Shown here in pieces: positions 34,305-47,425 of a stretch of 64,000 nucleotides of DNA; the first letter of the stretch is position 1; every line of letters begins with the position of its first letter. Source of the stretch: Rhytidiadelphus loreus (lineage: Eukaryota; Streptophyta; Bryopsida; Hypnales; Hylocomiaceae); the NCBI GenBank assembly GCA_947034895.1, contig OX344764.1, positions 74,815,348 through 74,879,347 of the forward strand, read 5' to 3'. A program made the position numbers and the translations under genes. The notes below the pieces were generated by a model that worked only from the letters and a program-made list of their open reading frames with translations, was not told where the DNA came from and did not search any database.

Positions 34305-37300
34305 ATGAGTGGTCAAGGCGTTGAAGGTAGTGGTGGGTTGACCGGCGGAGGTGACAATAGTAGGAGGCCTAAACCAAAGGGAACCACCCATGAGCTCCAC
34401 TATGAGATTTTAGATGATCCCAACATCAAAGCAGAGGGTGGTTGGGAAGCGGAGGAAGCGGAATATTGGTCCTCCCAAACGTGCAAGAAGTATGTGAAGA
34501 TGTACCACATCGACAAGTTGTGGCCTAGGGAGGCCCACATCATCCATACTCGTGGTTTTTGTTGCAAACCAGGGAATTGCAACAATGCGCACTTCATTCA
34601 CCGAGCGCATGAAGTTTGGCGGGCCCTCTTTAGGGATAAAGCAATGTCCAAGGGGTATATAAACTACAGCTTGGCTTCTATGGTGTATGCAAAATTGATA
34701 TTGGCACGCAAGGTGGATTGGAGCACGTTTCCAACGACAGCGAACGCTCCACGTGTGCTTGAATGTAATCGGAAAGATATTCCCGATTTGTACAATCCAC
34801 AAGCAGGGCCAAGTGAGGCATTTAAATCCAAAAGAGAGGTCAAACCAATGACAATGACTATGACCAAAGATGTGGAGGTCACAAGTTCGGCAATGCAATT
34901 GGCTTCAACACAAAACCGTACGGCAATACAAGATTTCAAAGGCGAGCATGTGGAGGGAGACATATTTTTAACGCCTTCAACGGATTTGATATGCACACCA
35001 AATGGAACAACAATGGTGGAACACGTGGCTCCATCCGCACCACATGAACGTCATGATGATGTCATTGAGGGAGAAGTTGCTAATGCGGGAATTGCCATTC
35101 AGAATCTTATAGCCAGCAATGCTTTAAATCATTTGGCAAGTACTTCGAAGCAAAGTTTGCCGAAGACACCGAGCTCGACATTGAATCTAGGAGTTGAGGT
35201 GCATCCTTCACCTCATCATGGAGAACAATCGGATGGCGTGCTGCCAAATGAGACCATTCTTGGCGGATTTATCGATTCCAAGTATCCACATTTGTCATCA
35301 TTGAGGACATCAAAATGGCAAATTGTTCGTCGGATGCCCTCGGTTGCATTATTAGAATCTTTGTGTAAAGGTTCACATTTGTGGCGGTCACACGAAGAAC
35401 GTTTAAAGAACATGGAGCACACCAACGAGGATGGCACGAGTAACGGAGGCGCGGAAACCCAAGATGAGCCTTCCGAGAGTCAATGGGCTGATTTTGTTTT
35501 GACCACATCAAAATTGGCAGTTACGGCTCAATTTGTAGCAGAAGTCGCTCCAAGGTTGCAAGAAGTTGCAACGGATTTTTCCAAATTAGCGCCTGAATTG
35601 TTGAGTGGTGCCTTGGACTTCGTGAAGTTCAGCCAATCTATGACACCATTTCTCGACGAGCGTATTACAGATTTGAAGGTTTTGAGTGAATACCAAGAGG
35701 AGATCAAGAAGTATAAGGGTATAGATGTTGAGAATCTCAAGTTGGCGGCGGATGCTTCGAAATTGAAAGAGAAGCTAGAGACATTGGAGGCTCAATCAGA
35801 TCGTCGCCATAATACATTGCTTTTCCAAAGGAAGTTTATTGAAGACTTGGAGTACGAAATTGTAGAGTTGAAGAAGAAAATCCGAGAAGGTGAGGTGGTT
35901 GTTGAGAAGGGAAAGGAGAAAGTGGAGGACAGACTAGATGGCATTGAGGAAAACAACAATCCGGATTTGTTGTATTTGACCCCCATCGGTAATACTAATT
36001 CGACATTCCACGATGCTTCCATGCAAACGGAAAGCAATGAGGTCAAAGAATTGAAGCAAAAATTGAACGAGGTCACCGAAGAAAACACGCGTTTGGAGGC
36101 CGAGTTGAAACGATTGCAACGGATAGTGCAATTGGATGAATGTATGCCGAAGGGCACTTTGGACTCTCGATGGTTGGCATGAGTGCAAAAACTCAAAGAC
36201 AAACCGTCTGTAATATCACGAGCAATGAAAGGGCTACTCAAATTGGCAATGAAGTCGGATGAAGAATGCGATAGCGTGGAGTCCTCTCTTTGGCGTTTGA
36301 AGAAGATGTTTGCCTTTGTGCCAATGGGGTCTACCGAAATCACATATTGGGGAGACATGGATGCAATGTTCGAGCGTTTGAACCACACAAAGAAGGAAGA
36401 GGTAGACTCCATTAATTGGGCCTTGGAACTAGAAGAAGGTTGGGTCCCTTATCCCACGCTTTCGGCACACATCAAGAAGAATGACAAGACAATGGTGCAT
36501 GCTTGTGATCCTTCGGCCTTAATATTGGAGGGTCATTGTAGCCTTTGTCGAGTTCATTTTGGGCCCGAGGGAGCCCTCACCATGGGCCAATGTCCCCACA
36601 CTTTCCACGTCACATGCATCGTGAGAGCATCCCTTATTCGTTCGGTGTGCCCCGAGTGTCGTTCTCCCTTGCCTCCTAAGTTCTACGAAATGCTCGGGAT
36701 CTCGGAAGCTATGCCCCCCGGCCATGAATACAATCGATGGACCCTTCCGTTAGACCAAGCGCCATTCAAATTTCAAAATTATGCGCATTGGAGAAAAAGT
36801 CTAACGTGGGATTCGGTAAATTCTACACATGGGCTATACGAATCATCGGAGGTGCCGATAGATTCCTTGGTGTAGATGATCCACGATCGAGAGGTGGAGT
36901 TGCGAGCTAGAGGTATTGCCAACGAGGAGGATCGAGAAGTGTTTCGTCGTAGTATGGGGGGCCATTGGAGCATGCAACACCACAAATTCTTTCGATTTCC
37001 CGAAAAGGAAGTGAAGAAAGGACTAGATGGCAATTGGATAGAGGTGGAGCCTACACAAGAGTTTAATGAGCAATACGGGGATTACAATCACACTTTGCTA
37101 GGGAGGGCCCTGTTTTTATCAAAGTTGGAGGAAGCTGCACAAGTTCGTGCCTTTGTGGAACTAGATGGGCAATCAAGCACAAAAAATTCAATGGTGGAGG
37201 TGGCGGGGGCATTTGATAAGAGGATGGGCGAAATCATAATGCATTGGAGGGCATTTTTAGTGGGGGGAGAAGAACCAAAGTGATTTTCCATGAAAAATGA

Positions 37301-37700
37301 TGATGACGTGGTCAACTTTTTGGTAGATAAAGTGGATGCTGCTTTGAGAGCGTTGAAGGCAGAAGACGTGGATTTGACTCCAAAACGGAAGAATAAACGA
37401 AAGATTGAAGACGAGGATGACTACTCTCCGGATACAAAACGACACTTTTCCGCAGTAGACATGGAAGCTGCGTCCAGGGGGCCTATGAGTGAGGGCAGTC
37501 TTGGTCCTCAAACACGCCGTGCAAGTGCAAGGCTGAAGGATAAAGAGGGTTCGTCGCGTCTTTCTGAGGGAGGTAGCACGGATAATATTAGGGTAGTTAC
37601 ACCTTGTTTGTATTTCGATATGACATTATGGAGTGTTGTTAATTTTGAATCTCGAGAGGATTCAATACTATTAATTCACAACACTCATAGTATGCTATGA
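34305..37700 (+). pseudogene. Gene A/coiled-coil/RING-H2 protein with three in-frame stops
   Basis: One uninterrupted phase of ~1,130 codons, broken only by TGA 36180-36182, TAG 36873-36875 and TGA 37281-37283. The N-terminal ~150 residues match gene A at 6313: TCKKYVKM, HIDKLWPRE, a C-rich C...HFIHR, and AKLILARKVDW. The middle is Ser/Thr/Glu-rich, then a coiled coil (about 35690-36150). A C3H2C3 RING follows at about 36537-36660 (CxxC, CxHxxHxxC, CPEC), the usual signature of E3 ubiquitin ligases; ligase activity is inferred. The C-terminus is basic with a KRKNKRK nuclear-type signal near 37390. All three stops could derive from CGA or CAG by C-to-T change. Stop-codon readthrough is possible but less likely. 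Confidence 0.6.
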
Positions 37701-37929
37701 GTTGCTTTTCATTAATATAAAAATATGTGGGTTACACAAATGTTTTTGATTTTACTCTCCTATGTTTTTGATATTTTATGCGATACTTTTTTGTCAAGTA
37801 TGATTTTGGACATGCCTATCTCTCAACATAATTTTATCTCATTAATTTCTGTATTCCTAAAATTACGTGCATCTCTAAACTAAGTCCCTAAAATTAAAAC
37901 TTGTAGAATTAATGAATTATTCAAAATCC

Positions 37930-38175
37930 ACCAGCCGTCCGCTAGTCCGCCACCCGCCTACAATTTCGCCGCTGCCGTCCGCCTGTCGGAGCTCGCCGTC
38001 TGCGATTCCGTCGCTGCCGTCCGCCGTCCGCGATTCTGTCGCTGCCGTCCGCCGTCCGCGATTCTGTCGCTGCCGTCCGCCTGTTGGAGGTCGCCGTCCG
38101 CGATTCCGATGTTGCCATGAGTGCCGTTCGCCTGTCGCAGGTCGCCGTCCGCGCTGCCGTCGCTGCCGTCCGCAT
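37930..38175 (-). repeat. Right CGGACGG array of the gene A/RING element (inverted)
   Basis: CCGTCCGCctgtcGGA/CGCGATTCCGTCGCTG units, the reverse complement of the array at 33810-34080. It marks the right side of the gene A/RING element. No TSD or CAACCCTG terminus was identified next to it. Confidence 0.65.
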
Positions 38176-38500
38176 TTTTGTTCTCTGAACCGTTGGGGCT
38201 TTAGAAATGTTTTAGTTTTTGCTGCTCAACGGTCATGAGGAATGGGCCTGATCTGAAATCTATAAGTTCTTAGAATTTCAGACTAACAAGCACTCTTGAG
38301 AAACTGAACGCTAAGATTTCCAAGGGCTAGGAGCTGCAATTTATTTTGTGTCCCTTGCTTGGTAATGCATAGTTCAGTGGACAGGGGGGCTTTGGTTTCC
38401 AAGGCTTCATTCACACATTGTTTCTAATATTTTTTACAAATCTTATCCAACGGTTACATTTTTAATTTGAATCCAATTTACGGAATTGGAGGTGATCACT

Positions 38501-41500
38501 ATGAGCAAGGATTGGTCTTCTTGGTATGGCTTCCCGGAGGTTGGTAAAGTGCAATGCCGGTTTTGCAACTTGGTGTTTGCCAAGAAAGTAAGCCGGTTGT
38601 TTAGCCACTTAGGATACCAAGGCACATCGGGGGCTCGTGACAAAGGAATTAGCCTTTGCGCAAAAATGACATCTCAAGTTCGAGCTTTATTTTTGGGTTG
38701 CCAAGGGGCGATCCCACGAAGATCGTCTCTGAACAATGTGGATGGCAGTGGCACACCTATGGCTATGTGGGAATGCGATAATTCAAATGGAAGAAACATG
38801 GCACGGTCTACACATTCCGACTCATGCACTGCACCGGAGGATTTGGATCCATTGTCTTCTGAAGTGAACCTCAGTACACAAAGATCAAGTGAGCGTGGTA
38901 CTCCACGGGGATCAAGTAGTAGGCCTCTGATTAGTCAGAAGCAAAGTAGTCTGGTGAATGGATTTGAAGAAGCAAATAAACGTAAGTTGAATGCGGTGTG
39001 GGCCAATTTCTTTTATGCTGCAAACATACCATTTGCTGTTGCGAGGAACCCAACATTCAAAGAAGCGGTGAAGCGAACCGCCGAGTTTCAACGGCCTTAT
39101 ATCCCACCGTCTTATCACGACTTACGCCATAAATTGCTTGACCAAGCAAAGACAGACATTGAGGTCAATCTCCGAAAGCGGACCGAACACAGCATTAGGA
39201 AGTTTGGAGCAACATTGTCTATTGATGGATGGACGTCGGTTACGAATCGGCCGTTGATAAATGCCATGCTCGTGTCTTCTACGGGTGAGCAATTCTTGGG
39301 AGCGGTGGATACGACAGGGCACGAAAAAAATGCAACATACTTGGCTGGCATACTTAAGAGCTTCATAGAACAAGTAGGCCCCAACAATGTGGTACAGGTG
39401 AGTACAGATAATGCGTCAGTGAACCCTGCAGCATGGAATTTGATATCTAATAAATATCCCCACATTTTTTTTCAAGGTTGTGTGGTGCATGCCCTCAATT
39501 TGTTGCTGAAAGATTGGGGGAATGAACAATGGATTGAAGAGGTCGTGGAAAATGCCCGTATCGTGGTGAAATTCTTCAAGAAGCGGCACATGCCACTTGC
39601 AATATTTCGGAAGTACTCACCGGAATATAATTTGTTGATGGCGGTGGAAACAAGGTTTGCCTCTAATTACAACATGATTGGGCGCATGTTGAAGGTCAAT
39701 GGGAAGTTGCAATAAACAGTGACGGACCCGCAATGGGATGAATACGCAAGGAAGTTTGGGCGGAACTCCAAATCCCGCAATGAATGTCGGATGGTGAAGA
39801 AGATAATTTTGAGTGAGCATTTTTGGCGCCGTTGTCAAAATTTCAAGGACTTGTCGGCTCCCGTTGTAAATGGTCTACGTGACTTGGATGCAAAGAGGCC
39901 ATGCATGGGCAAGGTGCTGCACATAATGAGGAAATTAGAGAAACATGTCCTCTCTTTAGATAAACCGCCTTTTCGTTTATCCTCAGACCTTGCCATTCCA
40001 CTAGTGCAACCGTATTATGCCCGACGGGAATTGGTGGAGAGTGGAGACCGATCTACATTATGCAGGAGCTTTGTTGAACCCCTACCTTCTTGAAGACCAA
40101 GAGCTAGCCGACGACCAAGATGCAATGGATGCATGCAAGCGTGTTCTAATGAAAATTTGCAAACAAGAGGAGTACGCCTCGGTCGTGAAAGAATTTGTAG
40201 CCTTCCGCCACAGGGAACCTCCATTTCACAATATGTTGAACCCGGACGAGCAACAATTGTCGGCGCACGCTTGGTGGAATTTTGAAGGTGCGTATGGGAA
40301 GCTCATTGCTCCAATTGCTAAGAGGATTTTGGCCCAACCGGTATCTTCGTCTTCATGTGAACGAAATTGGAGTAGCTATTCATTTGTTCACAACAAATTT
40401 CGAAACAAGTTGAAGCCATAGAGAGCCCAAAATTTGGTGTATGTGTACACCAATTCCAAAGTCCTTTCTGCATCAAAGGAAAACGATGAGAAGAAGTGGT
40501 ACACCGAGAATGTGGAGTCGGAAGATTCTATGTCGGAGGACGAACGTGATGAAGATGGTGAAGATGGTGATCCTCTATTCGATGACGAAGATGCTATGAA
40601 TGATGACATCACCAATTTGGATGATGAACCGCTCCGGAGCCCAAATCGGAACAATGAAGAAGGGGATAGAAATGCGGAAGACATTTACAACTTTCCATTG
40701 GATGAGGACAATTGTGAATACGATGAAGGTGGCCCTTCTATAGCTAAATTTGTAGATGGAACCGGGTTGTTGACTAGCGAAAAGATTCTAGCCAATACGG
40801 AGGACACTCATGCGCAAATAGTGGAGGAAAATGAGGCAATGTTTGTCAATGATTGCATCCCCCAAACAGATGAAGTGATTCAATTCTCGAGAGTCTACCC
40901 ATGGCAATGGCACTTGTAGAAGAAAATCCCGAAGTCAATGACATGGGAGAGTGTGGGGTGAAGTCTGACATGAATGTGGATAATACAAGTGTTGAATGTG
41001 TGGAATTACCATCGAATGTAAATGCACGTGTGACGGAGTTTGATCGCCCAATGCTAGTTCACAACGTCAAAGACCAGAAGCAAATTGTGCAAGATCTCCA
41101 ATTACGACCACGTAGCGATCGTCCATCAACACTACATACAAGAGGTAGTACAACTTTGAATGGTCCCGGAGGCTCAAGATTTGGGAAACAAGTTGAACAA
41201 CATTTGACCAATCCGACCGGAATGCACCTTCGTGTCAATCCAGATCCATTCAATTCATCATGGAGCGATGATGAGAAGGACGAGACATTGGCATCAATGT
41301 TTGGTCCACGGGGAGGACACTCCCTATGTTTTAGCAAACTACGTGCAGCGGAAAAAGTAAAACAAGTAATACACCTTAAAATTTAATTTCTTTTTCAAAA
41401 AAAAAATTATGGATAGATTTTACTACTTTAGAAGTTTATGTTTTGAATTATTGGTATTTTTTTGTGCTAATAGTAATTAGTTATAAATTTTTGAAGAAAA

Positions 41501-42385
41501 AAGATACACTGTAAAGCTGAAAATAACTTTCACACCTCTATATTATATAAGAAAAAAAATTTGAAAAATGAAAAAAAAATTATATAGAATAGCTTTCTAT
41601 TGAAAGTTTATTTTGGTTGAATATTGATGCAATAGTCATCTTCATGTGAGCTCTATAAATATTTTAGTTGGAGAACATGCCATTTTAGTTCATTTTTCAA
41701 CCCTTTCTAGACAATATATCTTATGTTATTTGGAATTGAATTTTTTGTCAATAGAAACCTTTAGTCATTGTTAAACAAAGCTCAAAATTTTAGAATGAAA
41801 TTATAGTTTATTCAAGGTGAATTACATGAATTACTTTTTCCACCGCCGCACGTAGGTACCCCAAATGTAGTGAGAGTGTCCTCCCCTAGGTTTGGTCAAC
41901 GTTTTGGCCAAACAAAACGTGATTCATTCAAATCGTCTGATGGAACATTGCAGCAGATGATTGGAGCAAAGATACCCAATCAAGGAGGATCGCAAGTAAG
42001 ACCACCAACGGTGAAAGAGTCCCACAAAGCTCGAAATAAAAGATTAATGGAGGCTTTTGCAATTTCCCCATCAAAGAGACAAAGTCTTGGTAAAATCCCT
42101 CTTGATTTATGTCAACCAATTTCAGCGAGGAAATTAAAACTGATTCATGGCCTTAAAGAAGGCATAGGAAAGTCTATACTAAGAGCCAAACAAGAGCAGA
42201 GGAAGGGCCGACCAACGAGGTCAGTTGCATCCAAGCAAGTACAAGGAGGGGCAATTGTACAATCTTTATCAGAGGATATGGAAAAGTCAGACAACGATGA
42301 AGATGAAGATTCAGGATGGGATACTAGAGGTCATAGTAGCGGGGCAAAGGTGAAAGGAGATAGTGATTATCAGCCTTCAGGATGA
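38501..42385 (+). pseudogene. hAT transposase (BED-DUF659-dimerisation), decayed
   Basis: hAT superfamily transposase. From the ATG at 38501: BED-type finger (CRFC ... HLGYQ ... C, about 38554-38660), a Ser-rich linker, DUF659/RNase H-like core (SIDGWTSVTNRPLINAM near 39220; STDNAS near 39402; a hydrophobic HALNLLLKDW), and the C-terminal dimerisation region (APIAKRILAQPVSSSSCERNW, 40310-40370). A final exon at about 41856-42385 follows an intron from 41357. Damage: TAA 39713-39715, TAG 40419-40421, and frame shifts near 40035 and 40890. It aligns without gaps over the DUF659 start with the hAT gene split between 43 and 54 kb. The last ~170 residues are basic/acidic and low-complexity. It is not expected to be active, but it lies next to a terminus that it or a relative could have moved. 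Confidence 0.8.
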
Positions 42386-42654
42386 AAGGGATGTATAATT
42401 CATTATTCAAGTGTTCATAATGAATTGTTACATGGAAGCATGTAACGGCAATTTATTTTTTGAACCTATCATTGTAATGCACCTGAACTTAATGATGTTC
42501 AAAATATCATCAAGGTTTTTTTGTTTCTAAATAGTCAAGCACTATTGACTGAAATTACATTGTGTGCATCATTTTCTGGATCAAGTATTACCTACAAAAA
42601 AGTAATAGTATAATGCATCAAATTTGGCTTCATGTATTGTAGTTTTATGGATGT

Positions 42655-42970
42655 TCGCCCGTCCGCGCCGTCCGCCGTCCGCGCGGACATGTCCGCCGTT
42701 CGCGCCTTTCATCCGCCGACCGCGCGGACATGTCCGTCGTTCGCGCCTTCCGTCCGCTGTCCGCGCCTTTCGTCCGCCAACCGCGCGGACATGTCCGCCG
42801 TCCGCGCCTTCTGTCCGCTGTCCGCCCGTCCGTCCGCCGACCGCGCCGACCGACCGTCCGCGTCGTCCGAACGGCCGACGGGTGCCGTCCGATGGACGCT
42901 GTCCACATCGTCCGTGCGTCCCGAAAATGTGGACGTCCGGACGTCCGGACGTTGAAATTCGTCAACCCTG
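42655..42970 (-). repeat. hAT right terminus with CCGTCCGC array
   Basis: Tandem CCGTCCGC/GCGGACAT units (palindromic GTCCGCGCGGAC cores), then GGACGTCCGGACGT and the terminus GTCAACCCTG ending at 42970. In reverse complement it begins CAGGGTTGAC, a typical hAT-style end, and matches the left terminus at 5608. The next 8 bp (42971-42978, TGTACGAA) are the complement of the 8 bp at 54229-54236, as expected for a hAT target duplication. Confidence 0.75.
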
Positions 42971-43775
42971 TGTACGAAGTGCATGGTACGCTGGAGGTTT
43001 GTAGCCAACTCTCGATTCCGATGTTGATTTCACTGCATCCAAAAAAGTAGGATGCCTCACTACATTGAATGGTATATTGGCTTCATAGAAAAACTTAGCC
43101 CACTTCTTGTCTAGTACTTGCTTGTTTGATGCATTCATTCCATCTTGTACAGACAATTGCCTCATCGATCGACTGTGGGTCAAATTAGGAATGGGCGCCT
43201 CCGATGATCGTACTTGAGAGCTTTGCCCCCTAGTGTTTTCTCCTCCATCATTTGCTGAGATTGAAGCATCAACTTGTTGCTCGCCACGTACTACACTTGG
43301 TAGTATCGTTGATGGTGATGTCACTTCCACGTCGCGTCCAAGTCCATGCGAAGTGTCCGTAGGTATATGTCCTCCACAATTCCAAAACATTACCTTCACG
43401 GCTGCATTGACTTTAGTGCACGCTCTCACTCCCTGGACGGTGTCGTTTCGTCTGTATCCCAAATGGAAAAGCAACCGATCCTTTCGGTAGCTTAGCAAAG
43501 TTTCGCAAAACTTGCAAGCAACTTTTCCATCTGGCCGTAGTGTGTACCAAGGTTCCCACTGTGATCTTCCTCCATCCATTGCTCTTATCTGTCCTCCTCT
43601 ACCTGCCCCTGCACCAAAAAAAAGATTAGTATTCTGTTTGAAATGTGATGTGGCAACAACACTTGTTGCTCTCACAATAAGTGACACCACAACACACTCT
43701 TCTTGGACTTCGCTCTACCGCAATGGTTGTACTCCAACCAAGACATGAAAGGCAAAATCAGCAAGGGAAAGTAAT

Positions 43776-44331
43776 CTTGAATAGGCGGAAGTCCTTAATA
43801 TACACCTTGAAGCCCTCCCTAAAACCCTAAAACCCTAAACCCTAAACCCAGCTAGACGGACATCCGGCTGATGGGGTGGACCCTAAACCCGCAGCCCTGC
43901 ACTCTAAACCGTCCAAGCGGCGACTGTCCCGTCCAACGATATTCCGGTCCTAGGGACGGGACGGATTCCCGTCCTGTGGACGGTTTCCCGTTCAGAAGAC
44001 GGATTCGCGTCCAGGGGACGGATTCCCGTCCTGGAGACGAGAATTCCGTCTAGGAGACGACCTCTCCGTCCAGGGGACGGATGGGCTCTCCGTCTAGGAG
44101 ACGACCTCTCCGTCTAGGGGACGGATGGGCTCTCCGTCCAAGAGACGGATGTCCATTCGGCGACGGAATGACCGTCCAAGAGACGGCCCGACGCCGTCGC
44201 AGACTGAACAGACTTCATCCGCGCCGCGGATGGTCCCGTCAATATCGGCAACGGGCTCTGACGCGTCAGGACGGACGCGTCATGACATCCGGACGTAAAA
44301 AGCCAACGTCACGTCCGGATAGACAACCCTG
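43776..44331 (-). mobile_element. Small non-autonomous hAT-like element with hairpin array
   Basis: Flanked by the 8-bp direct repeat AAGTAATC (43768-43775 and 44332-44339). The right end is GACAACCCTG (CAGGGTTGTC in reverse). The left end TTGAATAGGCGGAAGT is a degenerate match lacking the outer CAGGG. Inside, CCGTC-n5-GACGG units are repeated (43920-44200) next to a telomere-like run of CCCTAAA/CCCTAAAA at about 43827-43858. It is inserted in an intron of the split hAT gene. Confidence 0.6.
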
Positions 44332-44910
44332 AAGTAATCCAATGCAGGGATTTACCTCCTGTGGTCGTCATCGTGTCCTCTTGATTCCTCTCGTTCCCCT
44401 GCCCCATTTGCGCCTCCGTTGTAGTCACTGGGGTAGGATTCGCCACTTCCATTTCCTCGTCCGCTTTCACGGTGCTTTCCATGGTTTTTTTCCACCTTGT
44501 AGCACCTGTTGGAATCCATAATGCAAATGTCAGTGCGATCTTGGACGTCAGTGGTCAAGTGGACCAGATGCACATACATTTACTTTTGTACTTCACGTAT
44601 CAAAGGGGATTCAAGTTGACAGGAAAATTTGAGAAAACCAAACTGTTGCGCCTTTGAAGCCCTCACACAACCCCGTAACCGACCATTGAGTCCTTAACCC
44701 GGAACGACATTACAGACGCTACCTTAGAGCTTAGACACTGTCGGAACCCCTAAACCCTAAATTAATAAATCCCGTGACCCTGCCGTGAATCCTAATGCCA
44801 GTCCATAAATACAAACCCAATTTTGGAGCTCGAACGTTGTCGCGACTGTGAAACCATGGCGGAAAAAGAAATGCCTGCCTTGTATTCTGTACCTCCCAAC
44901 TGAATGCAAA

Positions 44911-45080
44911 TCCCGTCGCGACTGCAATGCTCTCGCGGGAACCCACAACCCTGCCGCGTAATATAACTCCCGTCGTGACTGCAATGCACCCGCAGAAAAC
45001 CAAAATCCAACTGCGTAATAAAACTCCCGTCGCGGCAGCAATACACTCGCGGGAATCCAAAACCCTGCCGCTCCACTCCA
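44911..45080. repeat. 57-bp tandem repeat, three copies
   Basis: Units start at 44911, 44968 and 45025 with TCCCGTCG; each contains GCAATgC and an imperfect AACCCTGCCGCGTAAT. It lies in the first intron of the split hAT gene model. Otherwise 44510-45480 shows nothing recognisable. Confidence 0.7.
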
Positions 45081-45721
45081 AACTCAATTTTGGGTTCTTC
45101 GGAGAACACTGAAAACAGACTTCCTCTCGCAGCTCACGGTTTTGGGTTCTTTAATGAAACAGATGTCTTTGTCTCTAGGCAGTTGCTTACAGGGCAATCG
45201 GACCGCGAAACTCAAGATAAAAAATACGGTGTCCCTCGGTGGACAAAAAACCCGTCTCGCAGTCTAACTCATTACTCTACACATGACGCAATGAAACTGT
45301 AAAACACATCTTCTGCGTGATTCAAAAAGAAAAGAGGTGCCCACAAGACGCGGGCTGGACCATTACATAAACATGATATGCTAGAGTAATACCCTTTATC
45401 CAATGCAAAAGGTAATGCGCACTAGACCTTCATGAAATCCAACAATGATGATAGGAGTCCAACAAAAAATTAGAGCATTTCGCATTACCTCTCTCTGGAG
45501 TGGTCTCTCTACTCGATCCTTCTACATGATCACCAACATCCTCATCAGGTGTACTTCCGCTTTCACTGCAGGTTAGAGGAGAACTCTCTGGAAGTCCTTC
45601 CCCCATCGTCTCCTCTGCAATTCTGGTAAGGCTAACTGATGGAAGACCCTGAATCGTGCTAACTGATGGTTCTACGCCAGCAAATTCTAGGACTCTTGCA
45701 GTCTCTCCAATATCAGCTATC

Positions 45722-46685
45722 CTAGCATTTGATCACAATTCCCTCATAATCCGAGACTTCTTCAAGCGCTTCAGGTTTGTAAAATACAGAGCTTGTCGTT
45801 TTCTTCTCTTTGGCATTCTAAAAGATGTAGGAATTGATTACCATTTCCACTCCTCGCAATACTAATTACCCTACTCCATTTTATGTATGATAACAGCTAG
45901 TCACGTTTTATTTCAAATGCGGGCGGCAGAAAGACCTAGTAACTCAGTCCGACGGGGTGTTAAACCCGTCGGACATGCCAATAAACACGAATGATTGCAA
46001 GTTTAAAATTCAAGTTACAATTAGTCATGGCATCATTCCATTCTTGCGGGCCTCCTTTGAATAATGGTTGGACGGTCTCTGGAATTCGTAGGGCCGCCAA
46101 GGCTCATTTAAAATGAAGCTGAAAATCATTGAGGTTGTTTCCATTCTGCAGATTTAGTCCCTCCGCCAATTTGCGGGTTTGAATATTCTGACACATCAAT
46201 TGACGGTTGTCCGCCGGCAATACAATAAACGGAATGAAATGTAGTTATGGGCCTACAGGCTCCAAATTACATTTGGAGTACTTCAATCTGTTCAAAGAGT
46301 GTTTCTCTATTCCATAATAAACATAGGGACTGCGCGTATAACCATGCCTACTTTAACATCTAGTCTAATTAAATGATTGTAAGTTGTGCATTTAAATATC
46401 ATCCTAGTTGCAACTACCTACGGATCGTATTGTGTTCACTATAACTGGGAACGGATACTAATTGAATTGAACGTGTACCATCAGGCTTGGTTCAGTTCTA
46501 CATTGCCTTCATGAACGACTACATGGCGGCTTGTCTGGAGTTATGACATGGGTAGATTGTATTGACGTAGTCCTAGAACCCTACATTATTTATGTAAGGA
46601 ATTCAGTACCTACATTTAACTTGTTCCGCATTTTGCACCTCGGTTACAGGTTTGTTGTATTGCGTCCTCCTAAGATTAGGTTGCT
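45722..46685. other. Spacer upstream of SWIM copy 3
   Basis: No coding frame supported. One breakpoint of the proposed inversion of the split hAT gene must lie here or in the neighbouring SWIM element. Confidence 0.4.
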
Positions 46686-47425
46686 ATGGCTACCTCGGTC
46701 GTTGCCGTCCCTAATGCGGTTCTAATTCGAGGAGATGGAGCAACAGTGCCTATTTCGTTCGTAGTGGGGGAGGATGGCTTCGCTAGAGTTACTAGGTCTC
46801 GCTTGGCTTCTAGGTTTCAGATTATGGAAGGTACTTTGCATTTGGATTTGGATGTTATGAACCCAGTCTCGAGGCAGGTCTCTCACACTGTAGCGCAGTT
46901 GTCATGTGACTCTCTTGGCGGTGAGGTGTGGTCTTTGTCACCCGGAAACTATCGCGTGTATGGAATGAAGGACAATGCAGTTGATTCTACAGCTAGACGT
47001 GGGATGACATTGGATGTCACCCCAATGCTTCGGAACGTCAAATTAGAACATGTCGATAGTCCAGTCCTTGTTCTTAGTGATGATTCTGATAGTGACTGCA
47101 TCCTTCCCACGCTTGACTTTACCGCTCCTAACCTTGTAGGCCCCCCGGTTGAGCGTGCACCTTCCGTTCATGAGTCATGTCCTGCCCGTCGTTCAGCTCC
47201 ATCCATTTGTAAACCTCCCTTGCCAGCTACTGAGAGTATCGTCCATTGCCTACGCCAATTGAATACCAGCAAGGGCGCTAGGTCAATTCTTAGCAAGTTA
47301 GATTACAATTCAATTACGATAGAGAAGGTAGAATGTCTACCCCCAGATTTTAATGGCAACATCATTTTCAAGCTCCCTCCAATGGATAAGTATCCGCTAT
47401 CCACCAAGGCCGGTCAGCTGCATGG

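Larger units (their letters stand above)
42971..45721 (-). pseudogene. Second hAT transposase, 5' part (three exons), split by insertion
   Basis: Minus-strand exons 45721-45489, 44505-44356 and 43608-42971 join in phase through GT-AG introns. They encode an acidic Ser/Thr-rich leader, then a BED finger (CKFC ... HLGYRR, about 43530-43440) and linker. The frame breaks at 42971 inside YHALRT, where the hAT terminus begins. The missing continuation is the plus-strand frame at 54229: the two align together without gap to the hAT at 38501. The intron between exons 2 and 3 carries a 556-bp element (43776-44331). No stop codon is seen in these exons. The upstream-most exon is the weakest part of the model, and further 5' exons may exist. 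Confidence 0.6.

Noticed and set aside
5608..42970. One giant 37-kb element bounded by the matching termini
   Set aside because: The 8 bp outside the two ends do not match; the 42970 end pairs with the 54229 sequence instead.
43776..45721. Left end of the split hAT element at 44331
   Set aside because: Exons of the same gene continue beyond it (44356-45721) in phase, and AAGTAATC flanks the segment, so it is a separate small insertion in an intron.
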